This document shows, piece after piece, positions 48,101 through 58,185 of a DNA stretch of 64,000 nt. The DNA lies in assembly GCA_030278955.1 (NCBI GenBank), contig JAOANR010000014.1, positions 32,625,453 to 32,689,452 on the forward strand, read 5' to 3'. The notes below the pieces were generated by a model. It had not been told where the DNA came from, ran no database searches, and saw only the letters and a program-made list of their open reading frames with translations. The stretch comes from Hygrophila difformis (taxonomy: Eukaryota > Streptophyta > Magnoliopsida > Lamiales > Acanthaceae). A program made the translations under genes and the position numbers. Each line of letters begins with the position of its first letter. The stretch's first letter is position 1.

Positions 48101-48790
48101 TGTATCTCCCATATGTATCTGAACCTTCACGCATAACTTGAGGTATTTCTCCAGCTCTCTACCCGCTTTAAAACTAACGGATTCAGATTAATTAATTCAC
48201 AACAGTTTCTATTCAGCCAAGCCGGTACCAGTAGTACATATCTGTGCTATGAATTTAATGCAATGCCTTCTCTCACTCACAAGTAGAGCACTAACCATCT
48301 CAAATCAATTAAAAGAGAATCTTGCCAAACATCTAAACCCCTAATTGTAACCCTGTCGGGCAGATAATAGCAGAATGGTATGGTTGTAATTAATCCCAGA
48401 AACCACCAAGATCAGAGAATCAAGCAATCTAACAGCTATCTAATACTTCAAAACTCTGAGCCCAAATGGGCCGAGAGAATACAACAAGAGGACAGCAAAA
48501 TCACAGCTGCTTTAGTGAATTAGATCAATCGATCGTCACTAGCTCTTTACAGTTCACCAAGGTTCCCAAAAAATCCAAAAAAAAAATATGAGAAATTTTA
48601 GTGGCATTATAAATTCTTTAAGCAGAATAAATGCAAAACAATGAACGGTACTGGAAGAAGAAAACGGAAAAAGGAAGAGGGAGTCAAAGTGAGTAAAGGG
48701 ACCTCTTTCTCCAGCATCACTATCTTTGCGCTTGAGAATTTTCCTGACATCTTTTCTAACCAAAAACCCCAACATTCTCTGCGCTGCCAT
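45179..48790 (-). CDS. Nucleotide-sugar transporter (TPT/NST family), seven exons
   Basis: Golgi/ER-type drug-metabolite superfamily transporter that exchanges a nucleotide sugar across the endomembrane; substrate unknown. Exons from the 5' end: 48703-48790, 46770-46921, 46472-46680, 46278-46371, 45975-46141, 45711-45881 and 45179-45467, all GT-AG with phases that agree (1170 nt, 389 aa). The N-terminus is MAAQRMLGFLVRKDVRKILK, cytosolic and basic. Hydrophobic segments follow throughout, with FLTFIHYVCSWF, GFYQMAKIAVTPAIVLAEF, ALMWKTTPITLFFLV, LLQWSGALALG and HVVLGQFKTCVILL, as in plant NST/TPT proteins of the kind represented by Arabidopsis At5g55950 (from memory). The C-terminal tail is hydrophilic. 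Intron 1 is 1.78 kb. A hAT MITE lies 131 bp upstream of the ATG. Confidence 0.9.
46922..48702 (-). other. Long first intron of the transporter gene
   Basis: AT-rich 1781-bp intron with a short direct repeat (CATATGTAAAA, near 47397 and 47421) and no nested gene seen. Donor GTCCCT, acceptor TTTTCAG. Confidence 0.75.
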
Positions 48791-48920
48791 TGAAGTGAAG
48801 GCTGAAGGTTAGGAAGCCCAGAGCACTTGCATTCCCTCAAAGGGAGTGCCAGTGCCGAGTGCGCGTCAGAGAAAAGTGATGTAGGCCACGGATAGTCGGG
48901 ACGGAATGCGGAGGAGTGAG

Positions 48921-49329
48921 TAGGGTTGCAAACGAACCGAATCGAACCGAATATTGCAGTATTCGATTTGATTTGTTAAGCTTCACGAATACTTTCGAAT
49001 CGAATCGAATTATTCTATAAGGTAATTTAATATTGAAAAAATTAATTTTTAATTATTAAAATTAAATATTTAGTTCGATTTATATATTAAATTTAGTACT
49101 TTAATTTCATATATAAATATATTCATATTAATTATAAATATATTCACTAAAAATAAATTTTAAATTATCTAACAAAGTTATTTTACATATTTATATATTT
49201 TTTTATATAAAATAAAATGTTTAATCGAATATCGAATCGAATCAAATATTATTCGAATATCAAAATTTCGAATAATTTCGAATCGAATCACGAATCGAAG
49301 CAAAAATATTTGATTCTTTTGCAACCCTA
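48921..49329. mobile_element. hAT MITE upstream of transporter gene
   Basis: Perfect 8-bp TSD GGAGTGAG (48913-48920 and 49330-49337). Ends TAGGGTTGCAAACGAACCG and TTTTGCAACCCTA inverted. Subterminal zones repeat TCGAATCGAA. 409 bp, non-coding. Confidence 0.85.
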
Positions 49330-49537
49330 GGAGTGAGTATGTGCAGAAGCCCAATTCACTGAATTCAGCAATTGTTGCGGTCAACAGAAGAAGCAAAAGA
49401 CAAAATACACTAACAGTATTTGGAAGCCCGGGGCCGCAGATTTAGTGAGGGATAGGGAGAGGGAAGAGTGTTTCACGGCGAGATTGCGAGTAATTAGAAA
49501 TGGGAAATTGGGATGAACAGGGGTACTAACTAGTGAG

Positions 49538-50160
49538 TTGGGGTTGAAAACGGGACGAAAAGGGACATATACCACCACTTTTTCCCGTATCCTATTTCTT
49601 TTTTTTTTTTTTTTTTCCTGTCGAATATGGATTTGAATATTTTGGGATACCACGACAGATTCGGATTTTAACGTCTTCTAGAGAAATCAGAAGATATTAT
49701 ATAAGTTACAAGAACTATTTAAATTTTTCAAGATTATATATTCACTTCAAGACATCCAAATAGTATCACCATAAAATCCACAACAACTTAGATGTAAAGA
49801 ATGTAATAATATCGATTTAATTAAGTCTGTTTTGATTTAATTATATATGGCTTTCAGGCTTTGATTATATTTACATATATAATTTATTTATTTTATATTT
49901 AATATATTATTATATATATTATAAATATACGGATATCCAGATAAAAAATATGGATAATATCCGCATGATATCCGGATTTTTTCGGATACGGGCGGATATT
50001 TGGAATCTCATATCCGATCCCGTATCCACTTTTAAATATCCGTATCTATATCCATATTCGACGGATATTCGGTGGATAGTAAAATTTTGAATTTGAATTC
50101 GAATATAATCGAATACGGCATCATTTCGGGCGAGAATTATCCGTCCCACTTTCACCCCTA
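49538..50160. mobile_element. hAT MITE, GGATATCC family
   Basis: Perfect 8-bp TSD CTAGTGAG (49530-49537 and 50161-50168). TIRs TTGGGGTTGAAAACGGGACG and TAGGGGTGAAAGTGGGACG. The interior repeats GGATATCCG-type words. 623 bp. Confidence 0.82.
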
Positions 50161-50301
50161 CTAGTGAGAGTCTAGTGAGAACACTCACAATTATGAAGGG
50201 TTTATTGGACTTAGCCCCCTACAAAACACTTTCTCCTTTGAAGTGCTTGATTTGCATAAATATTCATTGAGTAGCTTGATTCGGCTTTTTAATATTCATT
50301 A

Positions 50302-50609
50302 CTCCCTCCGTCCCACTTATAGTGTCCCAAAACTTTTTGAAACAGTATTTTATATGGGGATAATTAGTAAGTATTTAATATAGGAGTGTACTAGTGTTTA
50401 AAGTGTGAGTAAATTAGGAATTTATGTGATTGATGGTTATGAGTTAGAATTTTTAATTGATTTTGTGGGTTTTAATTTGTTAATCGTATTTATTATTGAT
50501 GTGATATGATGGTGTAATATTCTTATTGGATTCGTCTAATCTCATATAAGACAAAAGTGTTGGGACAACCAAAAGAGAAAAGTGAGAATAAATAATACGA
50601 CGGAGGGAG
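50302..50609. mobile_element. Stowaway MITE
   Basis: TIRs CTCCCTCCGTCCCACTTATA and ACGACGGAGGGAG, TA on both sides, 308 bp. Same family as 26830-27780. Confidence 0.85.
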
Positions 50610-50611
50610 TA

Positions 50612-50765
50612 ATATGCTTGTAGGATTCGTCTAATCTCATATATTTAGAATATCAAATTTTTATAAATTTTACTTTTATACAACTGCTATATTAAGAATT
50701 AAAAATATATTTTGAATTGCGTAAATCATAAAATATCACACTTTAAAAAAAAAATACCGATGGAG
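50612..50765. mobile_element. Stowaway remnant
   Basis: Right half of a second copy, ending ACCGATGGAG before TA. The MITE at 50302 probably inserted into it. Confidence 0.5.
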
Positions 50766-50767
50766 TA

Positions 50768-51800
50768 TTTTGAATTTATTTGGTACCCCTCCACCAAAAC
50801 ATACATTTAAACCCTTTTACAGGTTTTTACTCATTGTTTGACCCCTCTTATTTCCCCAAAACTTAACCCATATTCTCAACCTTAAATACGGTCCACTCAT
50901 TCGATCTAGGTTGCCACACCAACATTCACTTGTTACCACACCACAACGAAAAGTGAAGAATACAGTGAAGAATCTGGCATTCGACCGAGAGAATCCGAAC
51001 ATGGCTTGCAACGAGGAGGATGTTTCCGTGGGGAGGAAGCAGGGCATCGGTCGAATAAGATGAGCAAGGGGGAGGAGAAACCAACAGATGACGGTAATGG
51101 GTTCAAAATTCTTGAGTTTTGTTTTGTTTTGCAAGATGTTGTTGTGCATTGTGTTGGTTTGAGTATTTTGTGATTTTGATTTGAGAATTGTATGTGTTGA
51201 ATTGTGTTGATTTGTTTGATAAATGTATGGGTCGAATTGTATGTTCGAATGGGTAAATATGTGGGTATTCGTCGATGAATGTTAGTAGTATGAATGTGTA
51301 AGAAAGTTGTTCGATGAAATCGTCGAGCACATAGGTTTTTTCTTTTTTTTTTTTGGAAATACGAATTTGAGATACAAGATTTGTAGGTTAGTTTGGGATG
51401 TGGTAGATGCTTGATATGTGATAGCATCCATTGGATGCTATACTTTTATGTCATTTCCAAGTCATTTTCTAATGAATGTCATAATGAAATCCTCATTTTT
51501 GTGTGTTTTTGTGTGAGTTTTAAAATTAGAATATTATATTAAATTTTAGTTGAATAAAACATTGCATTCAAAGTTGATGTTTTTTAATGATTTAGTTTTG
51601 ATGAGTTTTGAATGTGATTTTTATAGGTTGTTGGTGAATATAGGGATTTTTGAAGTGCAAGAAGGAATTTGGAGCTGTAGCATCAATTAAGCTTATTGTG
51701 CCAACGAAGAAAAGCTAGCACATGTGTTGTGCTAGCAGTGAGCTGAAATAAAACAAAAAGAAAAAATTTAAGTCCAAGCTAACGCAAGGAAGAGCAATTG
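50768..51800. other. Intergenic, unassigned
   Basis: No protein family recognised. A mixed-composition island lies at 50930-51090. Confidence 0.35.
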
Positions 51801-52090
51801 TGTAACACCCTCATTTTCCCTAAAGGAACAGCGGAAGCAAAGCACGGGAAGAATGGGTCGGTGCTACCGCCACATATTCCGGGCCGTCTGAAATACGCTA
51901 AGGCTAGCATAAATATTTCAGAGTTTAAATAATGGGCCAATGATTTGCACAAGATTTGTTAAAAATGTGTATCGCTTTATTTAAACAATGTTACAATTTT
52001 TTTTGTAAAAGTGGAATAAAATCCAATAATTGTCCATGCTTAATAAATAAATATCTATGCCAAGTAATAATACTTTATCCCATAAGGGGA
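51801..52090 (-). repeat. LTR-end-like fragment
   Basis: TGTAACACCCTCATTTTCCC, then CCGCCACATATTCCGGGCC, reads like the inverted 3' end of a retrotransposon LTR. No partner or PBS was found. Confidence 0.35.
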
Positions 52091-52242
52091 TTTTTTAAAA
52101 CGGGAAATTTGAGAAAAACCCACCAAAATCTTCAAAGTTTAAGATAGGTTCCCAATTGAATTTTTCTTTAAGATAGGTACCCAATAGTTTTACTTTGTTT
52201 AAGAAAGGTAACTAATAAAAAAATTTCCAACTTTAACCCCCA

Positions 52243-52518
52243 ATGGTTTCGATTTTAGTGCTTACGGCTAATGACGAACTAAAAGATAATCAAAATTTGA
52301 TAAAATTAAATGAAAGCATTAATTATGAAAAATTCTTAATAAATGACATTAAAAAGAAAAAGCTGTTGAAAAACCAAATTAAAGATTGTAAGATCTGTAA
52401 ACATAAAAAAATAAAAATTAAAAGAGTAAAACTCAAGAAAAAGAGAACTTTTAAGAATTATTGCAGACTAATCATAAGATTAGAAGCTTTAAGACAACAC
52501 TTAAAAACCCATGGATAA
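52243..52518 (+). CDS. Badnavirus-like ORF1 remnant
   Basis: 91 codons, very Lys-rich, with a CKICKHKK cluster. Its stop codon overlaps the ATG of the next ORF by 8 nt (ATG at 52511), as in badnaviruses. Shorter than the usual badnavirus P1, so the start may be lost or different. Function unknown. Confidence 0.5.
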   Translation: MVSILVLTANDELKDNQNLIKLNESINYEKFLINDIKKKKLLKNQIKDCKICKHKKIKIKRVKLKKKRTFKNYCRLIIRLEALRQHLKTHG

Positions 52519-53376
52519 AATGTTAACAAATAAAAACATGGATATACAAAGAAGTCTTCAATCAATTGAAGCAAAACTAGATAAGTTGGAATTATTAGGA
52601 AAACAAAATAATACAAATCTTAAAGTAATATTACAATCCAAACATACCTATCAACCCAATATGATAAATCAACTAATGGGACGAAAAACTTATCTAAAAC
52701 TATAACAACACTTCAATATGAAAATTCTAAGCTAGTTAATGATGTCCCAAATCCAAGAAAAATCATTAACCATAGTGAAGAATTAAAACAATTGCAAGAA
52801 AAGGTTGAAAAACTTGATAAAGAAATTATATTGTTGAAAACACATTGAAAATGTAAATGAAATGTGTAACAAAATCATAAAAATCATTAGAGGATAATGG
52901 AAACAGCCATGAAAGAGGTTAAAGAAACAATAGAAAATTTTAAAAAAGAAATTAATAATAAACTTAAAGACCTAAACAAAGAACTAGTAGAAGTAAAACT
53001 AAATGTTAAGGATCTTCATAAGAAGATTGGTGAAACAATAGATCATAACAGAACAGATAATACAAATATTAGTCTAATTGATAAAAAACTCAAAGAACTT
53101 GTAACAACTGAAATACTAAAAGAAAAAATTATTGATGTACATGTCCAAATGGTAAACATGAAAAAATATCAAGACCCTACTTTAAGAATAGCCATTGAAA
53201 GCATAGATGAAAAACTTGAAAGAATACAAGCTGTTAGAATACCTGAAGATAATACACTAAAACAACTAGCTGAACAAATTGCAAAATTACCTGCAGAAGC
53301 TAGAGGGAAAACTAAACCACAAGAAAAACTAAATTTTTGGGTCGTAAAACCAGATGAAAAATATTTACAAAAATGA
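52511..53376 (+). pseudogene. Badnavirus-like ORF2 (virion-associated type) remnant
   Basis: Coiled-coil rich protein in pieces: 52511-52705, a broken middle with in-frame stops (about 52706-52896), then 52897-53376. Heptads of L/I with K and E dominate. The final TGA overlaps the next ATG as ATGA at 53373-53376, a linkage used by badnaviruses for leaky-scanning expression. Position and coiled coil suggest the virion-associated protein. Confidence 0.6.
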
Positions 53377-55117
53377 GTAGGAGATCTTTTTCTCTTACCA
53401 GTGGATCCAAAAACATTCTAGCATAAAGAAGTAATTCTCAAATAATTGAAAGCTCAAACTTTGAAAAAACTTTAATAGATAGAATGTTCCGAGAAAAAAA
53501 CTAAACTTGAAGAAGGGCCAACAATAATTGAAGAAATAATTGACCCTGACATTGAATTTGAAAATTTTAAGAAAAGAACATTAATCCAATTGGAACCAAG
53601 GTTATTATATGACCAAAGATTCCTTACATAGAATACAGGTTATTACAAATACCATTATATAGAACCAATAAGCTGTCTAAAAGAAGACAAAAAATTAATA
53701 AAATTATTAAGCAATAATGAAGCAATCAGGCTTCGCAGACAAGGACAAGAATACATGCATATATGGAATTAATCTCCATAGGAGTAAAATGTTTAACTAG
53801 AAAAAATTTTAGGAACTAAAGTCCCAATGACTGTCCTAGACACAAGATGGACTAATCCAACTCAAGCTATCATGGGATTAATGGAAATTGAGATGAACCC
53901 TAATGTGGGAGTATGTTATTTGACACCAGATTATATGATACAAATAATAGATTTTATGAGACATATCCAAATAGGAATTCAAACTGTAGGATATGAAGAA
54001 ATGAAACTGGTCACAACCTAATGATATCTGTAGGCTTCTTAGGAAGAATCACAAACAATGGCCAAACCACATAAAACAAAAATTGAAACTGTAGTAAGTA
54101 TCATAGGAAGTGAATGAGTAAAAATGATAGGACCAACTGAAATATCATCAGCCGAAAATGCTGGAAAAAATTGGGATCTATCAAAGTTCTTTGAAAAACC
54201 AAATGTTAAAAACTTAACTCCAAAATATGTAAATTCTTCATTAACTCCAGAGGAGAAACATCAGTAAGATTTAATGATTATGAAACTGCAAAACGACCAA
54301 TAGATTTTACAGAAGAAGAAGGTCAGGAAAATGAATAAGCAAATGAAAAGGTTTATTGTAGAAAAACCAGTAACAAATAATATGTAGAATATGAAGGAAA
54401 ACATATATTCCATCCTAGTGATGATGAAGTAAAAAGAATTGCAAAAAACATACAACATATTTGTTTAAAAACAAGAAAATTTGAAAACTTTAAAAAATGA
54501 AAAATTCTAAATAAAAGAGAATACCATGACAGGTATGAAAGAGTTTTCTCACAATATTTACATGCTGCCTTGACTAAAAAATTTAAAAATAAAGGAATAT
54601 TACCTCACACTTGTCAAGATTGTAAAATTGATCTTGATAGAAGGCACTCTAATAAATTAAAACATATGATTCATTTAGTAGAATGTCCAAAACATATTGG
54701 ATATTTTGAAAATTGGATAAAAAATTACGAAGAAATGATAAGAGAATATCAAAACTGAAACAAGAATTAAAGGATAAAATGAAAAGAAAAAATAAAGAAT
54801 GGAAGAATAATTTAGAAGAAATTATTAAGAAAGAAGTATATAAAAGATTACAAAAAATACAAATAAAAGAAGAACAACAAGCAGACATTGAAGCTCATTT
54901 GTTCTTAAAGGAAAACTCACCAGAAGAAGGACAAAGTTCTGAAAACACATTGATGGAACAATATATTGGGGACCATATGTCCTTACATTTTGAAAAAATA
55001 AATAAAACATCTAAGGAATTCATAAACCAAAATATTGTCATGAAAAACACAGGAGACAGTATAACAAGAGTCCCTGGAACTTCATTTGCCTCATACCAAA
55101 GAGGAACTGAATGGAGG

Positions 55118-55613
55118 CCTGGAACTAATTATACTGGAAATAATTCTAGGCACTCAATAACACATGTTCATCCATAATATCCTTGTGGAAGGGTACAACC
55201 TGGAATGATAACAAAACCTAGAGGAATTACGCAACCCTTAAAAAGAAGATGTAACACCCTGGTTCTGATAACCCAGGTCGGGATGTCACCGCCACACCTC
55301 CCTAGCAAGACACGACTTCTTCGAGCTTGCTAAGGAGATGCAAGGCTATGGTTTCTCAGAAAATAAATTTTAAAACAAGCCCATATAAATAATATAAATT
55401 AAAATACCATAATTGCTCACATGCAATATTTATTTAAATAGCAGCGGAATAATTAAAAAAAATGTAAATAGGGCCAACCTGGAACTAATTATACTGGAAA
55501 TAATTCTAGGTACTCAATAACACATGTTCATTCAGAATATCCTTGTGGAAGGGTACAACCTGGAATGATAACAAAACCTAGAGGAATTAGGCAACATTTA
55601 GAAAGAGGATATT
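55118..55613 (+). repeat. 130-bp direct repeat around an LTR piece
   Basis: 55118-55249 and 55478-55613 are near-identical coat-protein sequence, differing at several bases, on either side of the LTR fragment. Confidence 0.8.
55250..55477 (-). mobile_element. Chromovirus LTR 3'-end fragment
   Basis: Reverse complement of the last ~228 bp of the LTR family at 7227/32124: GTCGGGATGTCACCGCCACA, the AGATGCAAGGCTATGG segment and the GCAGCGGAAT segment all match. Only the LTR end is present, with no PBS or interior. Confidence 0.8.
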
Positions 55614-56730
55614 ATCATAATCCAGCAATATTAGAAGTGACAAATGTAAGCCCTCAAGAATGGGGCTCAGTAATTGCAAAATAGAAAAATATAGTTGTGG
55701 TTGATTACATCAAAAACAAAAATGATTATAATGATACAGCTGAATCAATGTATGGATATCTTGAAACCTATTTAGGAGAATTCGCATAGTCAATGTCAGA
55801 AGTATTTAAAAGAGATTATCCAACAGATTACCAAGACTTAATAGAAAGAGGACCAAATCCTTATAAATTTGTAAATAAAATATTAAGTCTAATAACAGGT
55901 GAAGATGGTAATTCGGGACATATAACAATACAAATGGATACCCTAATCCATCTAGACCAAATGCATTTAAAAGACATGTGTGAAACAAGAGACTTTTTGA
56001 ATGAATATGTCTATTATACAGGCCTAGCAGGAGGTACTTTTAACCAAGGGTTAGGTGAAAAATTATTTATGAAAATACCAAGACCAATAGGTCAGGAAAT
56101 TCAAGATAAATGGAATGAAATGGTTAGAGATAATCCTCAACAATGGACTATTAGTATGAAAGTTATTCTGTGATGAAAATATTAAAAGATAAGTGCACAA
56201 ATATAATTGCACAAAAATAACTTAAGAAGACTGATTACAAGTTCTGTAAAAATATATATACTCCTCAACATTATGGTAGACCTGAATCATTGAGGAAAAA
56301 ACCTAAATTCATAACAAGGAAAAGGTATTTCATAAAACAATCAAATAGCAGAAGACCTTTTTTAAAGCAAAAACACCATGTTAGAAAATATAATCCTAAC
56401 AGAAATTATACAAAGAAACTTGCTTGTTTCACATGTGTGATGAAAGTCATTTGGCAACAGCATGTCTTAAAAGAAAAAAACCAACATTCTAGATAAGCAA
56501 TTCTCACAGAATGTATACAACAAGATATATTGGATGTAGATTCAGATGTTTCTGAGACTGAAACAATATATAATATAGTAACAGTAGAAGAAAATGTTAT
56601 GGAAGAACAAGGGGATAATGATCCCTATGAAATGATTAATATGCTTGCAAATGAAAACTCATACAATGGTATCACATATAAAGAATATATGATGCCATAT
56701 GAAATTGAGTATGTGATGAGAGAAATTAAT

Positions 56731-57060
56731 TATAACATCCCACATCGGTTGGAGAGGGAAACGAAGCATGCCTTATAAGGGTGTGGACACCTCTCCCTTG
56801 TAGACGCGTTTTAAAGCCGTGAGGGGCGGGTTGACCCAAAGCGGACAATATCTACAAGTGGGTGTGACTGGGACGTTACAGATGGTATCAGAGCCTGTAC
56901 CCAGGCTGGTGTGCCAGCGGGGACGCTGGGCCCATAGGGGGTGGATTGTAACATCTCACATCGGTTGGAGAGGGAAACGAAGCATGCCTTATAAGGGTGT
57001 GGACACCTCTCCCTTGTAGACGCGTTTTAAAGCCATAGGGGCGGGTTGACCCAAAGCGGT
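56731..57060 (+). mobile_element. TRIM-like miniature LTR retrotransposon
   Basis: LTRs of about 150 bp carry CCACATCGGTTGGAGAGGG and CCTTATAAGGGTGTGGACAC, a short LTR motif I recall from many plant genomes. The interior is only 66 bp: PBS, then a G-rich tract (TAGGGGGTGGAT) acting as PPT. Non-coding. The second LTR lacks its last ~37 bp. Confidence 0.75.
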
Positions 57061-58146
57061 GAGGGAAACGAAGCATGCATAAAAATGTTTTTAAAATCAT
57101 GCATCAAATTATTTTTCAAAACTTGGGATGGGTCATATGCATATATGTGCATTCAATTATATTTGTGAATCACTTGAATCAAATTTGTAAGACTCGCATC
57201 CAATTATTTCCTTGCTTGATTGCATATTTAGCTCCTCATTTGCTCTATGCTTCTGAACCTTGATTATCCTTAGCGATGCACTATATCGTCTAAATTATTT
57301 TGTGGATTATTACGAGGGATACGGTTGTACCCAATTTAAATTCAAAGTTGTTTCCAGTGCACCAGTTAGTAAGATATAAATTCATTAGAAGTTGCCATAC
57401 CTGATACAACCCTAAATTTCATCATATCGTCCCCGAGAGTTGAAGTTGCTCGTGGGTAAAGTGGAGTGTAGCCATCCAACGAATTTTTGCGTCAAATATA
57501 GTAGGCCATGGTGTCAAAGTCTTGTTGAATATATAGACTTATCTATGCATATCATATATAAATAAGCCTATAGGTACACATACAGAATAGTCAATTTTTA
57601 TATGCATTTTTCTTTTTTTTTTTTTTTTTCCTATGGGACTTCCAAACTGTCTTCTCAATCCACAAGGCCAATTGATGACCAATCTCTTTACCCGTTTTGG
57701 TGCTTTAGTCATCAATGTATTTTATCTGTTAAATTACAGTCTGTCATCGATCACTAGTGTACACTTAACTTGATTTGCATCATTTCTTTGGAGAGTCGAA
57801 CCTGATCGATCATTCCAGTGGTTAGAAAATAGTAATTTTGGTAAGTTACTATTACATATTCTAAATTATTTTGAGCTTTTATTCTTCACTTAGTTGCACA
57901 CTTAGTATCTCAATGCTTCACTTATTCTTAACGATAAACCTACTTCTCCTATTCAACTTAGACCTCGTTCTTTCGCATTGAACCTCTTTACTTAAAGCTT
58001 TAAATATCATAAGATAATAAAATCTCTCCAAAAATGAACTATCTTTAGGATAGTTTAGGATACGTCGAGCTAACAAACTATCTTTAGATGTCACATACCC
58101 ATTTCCTTGAGCACTTACATGAAATACTCTATCCTTAGACGTTAAG

Positions 58147-58166
58147 CGACTTCGAGGACGAAGTCG
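58147..58166 (+). other. Hairpin next to PPT, compensated variant
   Basis: Stem CGACTTCG / CGAAGTCG with AGGA loop, 19 nt before the LTR at 58186. Compared with 15671 the second stem pair is G-C instead of A-T, so pairing is kept. Confidence 0.6.
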
Positions 58167-58185
58167 ATTTTTAAGGAGGGTAGAT

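Larger units (their letters stand above)
53373..56730 (+). pseudogene. Badnavirus-like polyprotein, movement and coat protein part
   Basis: Begins at the ATGA overlap. A movement-protein segment at about 53700-54020 has RRQGQEYMH and VLDTRWTNPTQAIMGLMEIE. A Cys/His cluster (CQDC..H..H..C) is near 54610-54690. The coat-protein region at about 55060-56173 contains YPTDYQDLIERGPNPY and the LNEYVYYTGLAGGTF block. A CFTC half-knuckle at 56426-56437 loses frame right after it; an acidic tail follows. There are stops at many points, a reversed LTR piece at 55250-55477, and a 130-bp direct repeat around it. Not expressible as one protein. Confidence 0.78.

Noticed and set aside
56731..57060. Cassandra TRIM
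   Set aside because: Cassandra LTRs carry 5S rRNA-like sequence, which I do not see here; called TRIM-like only.
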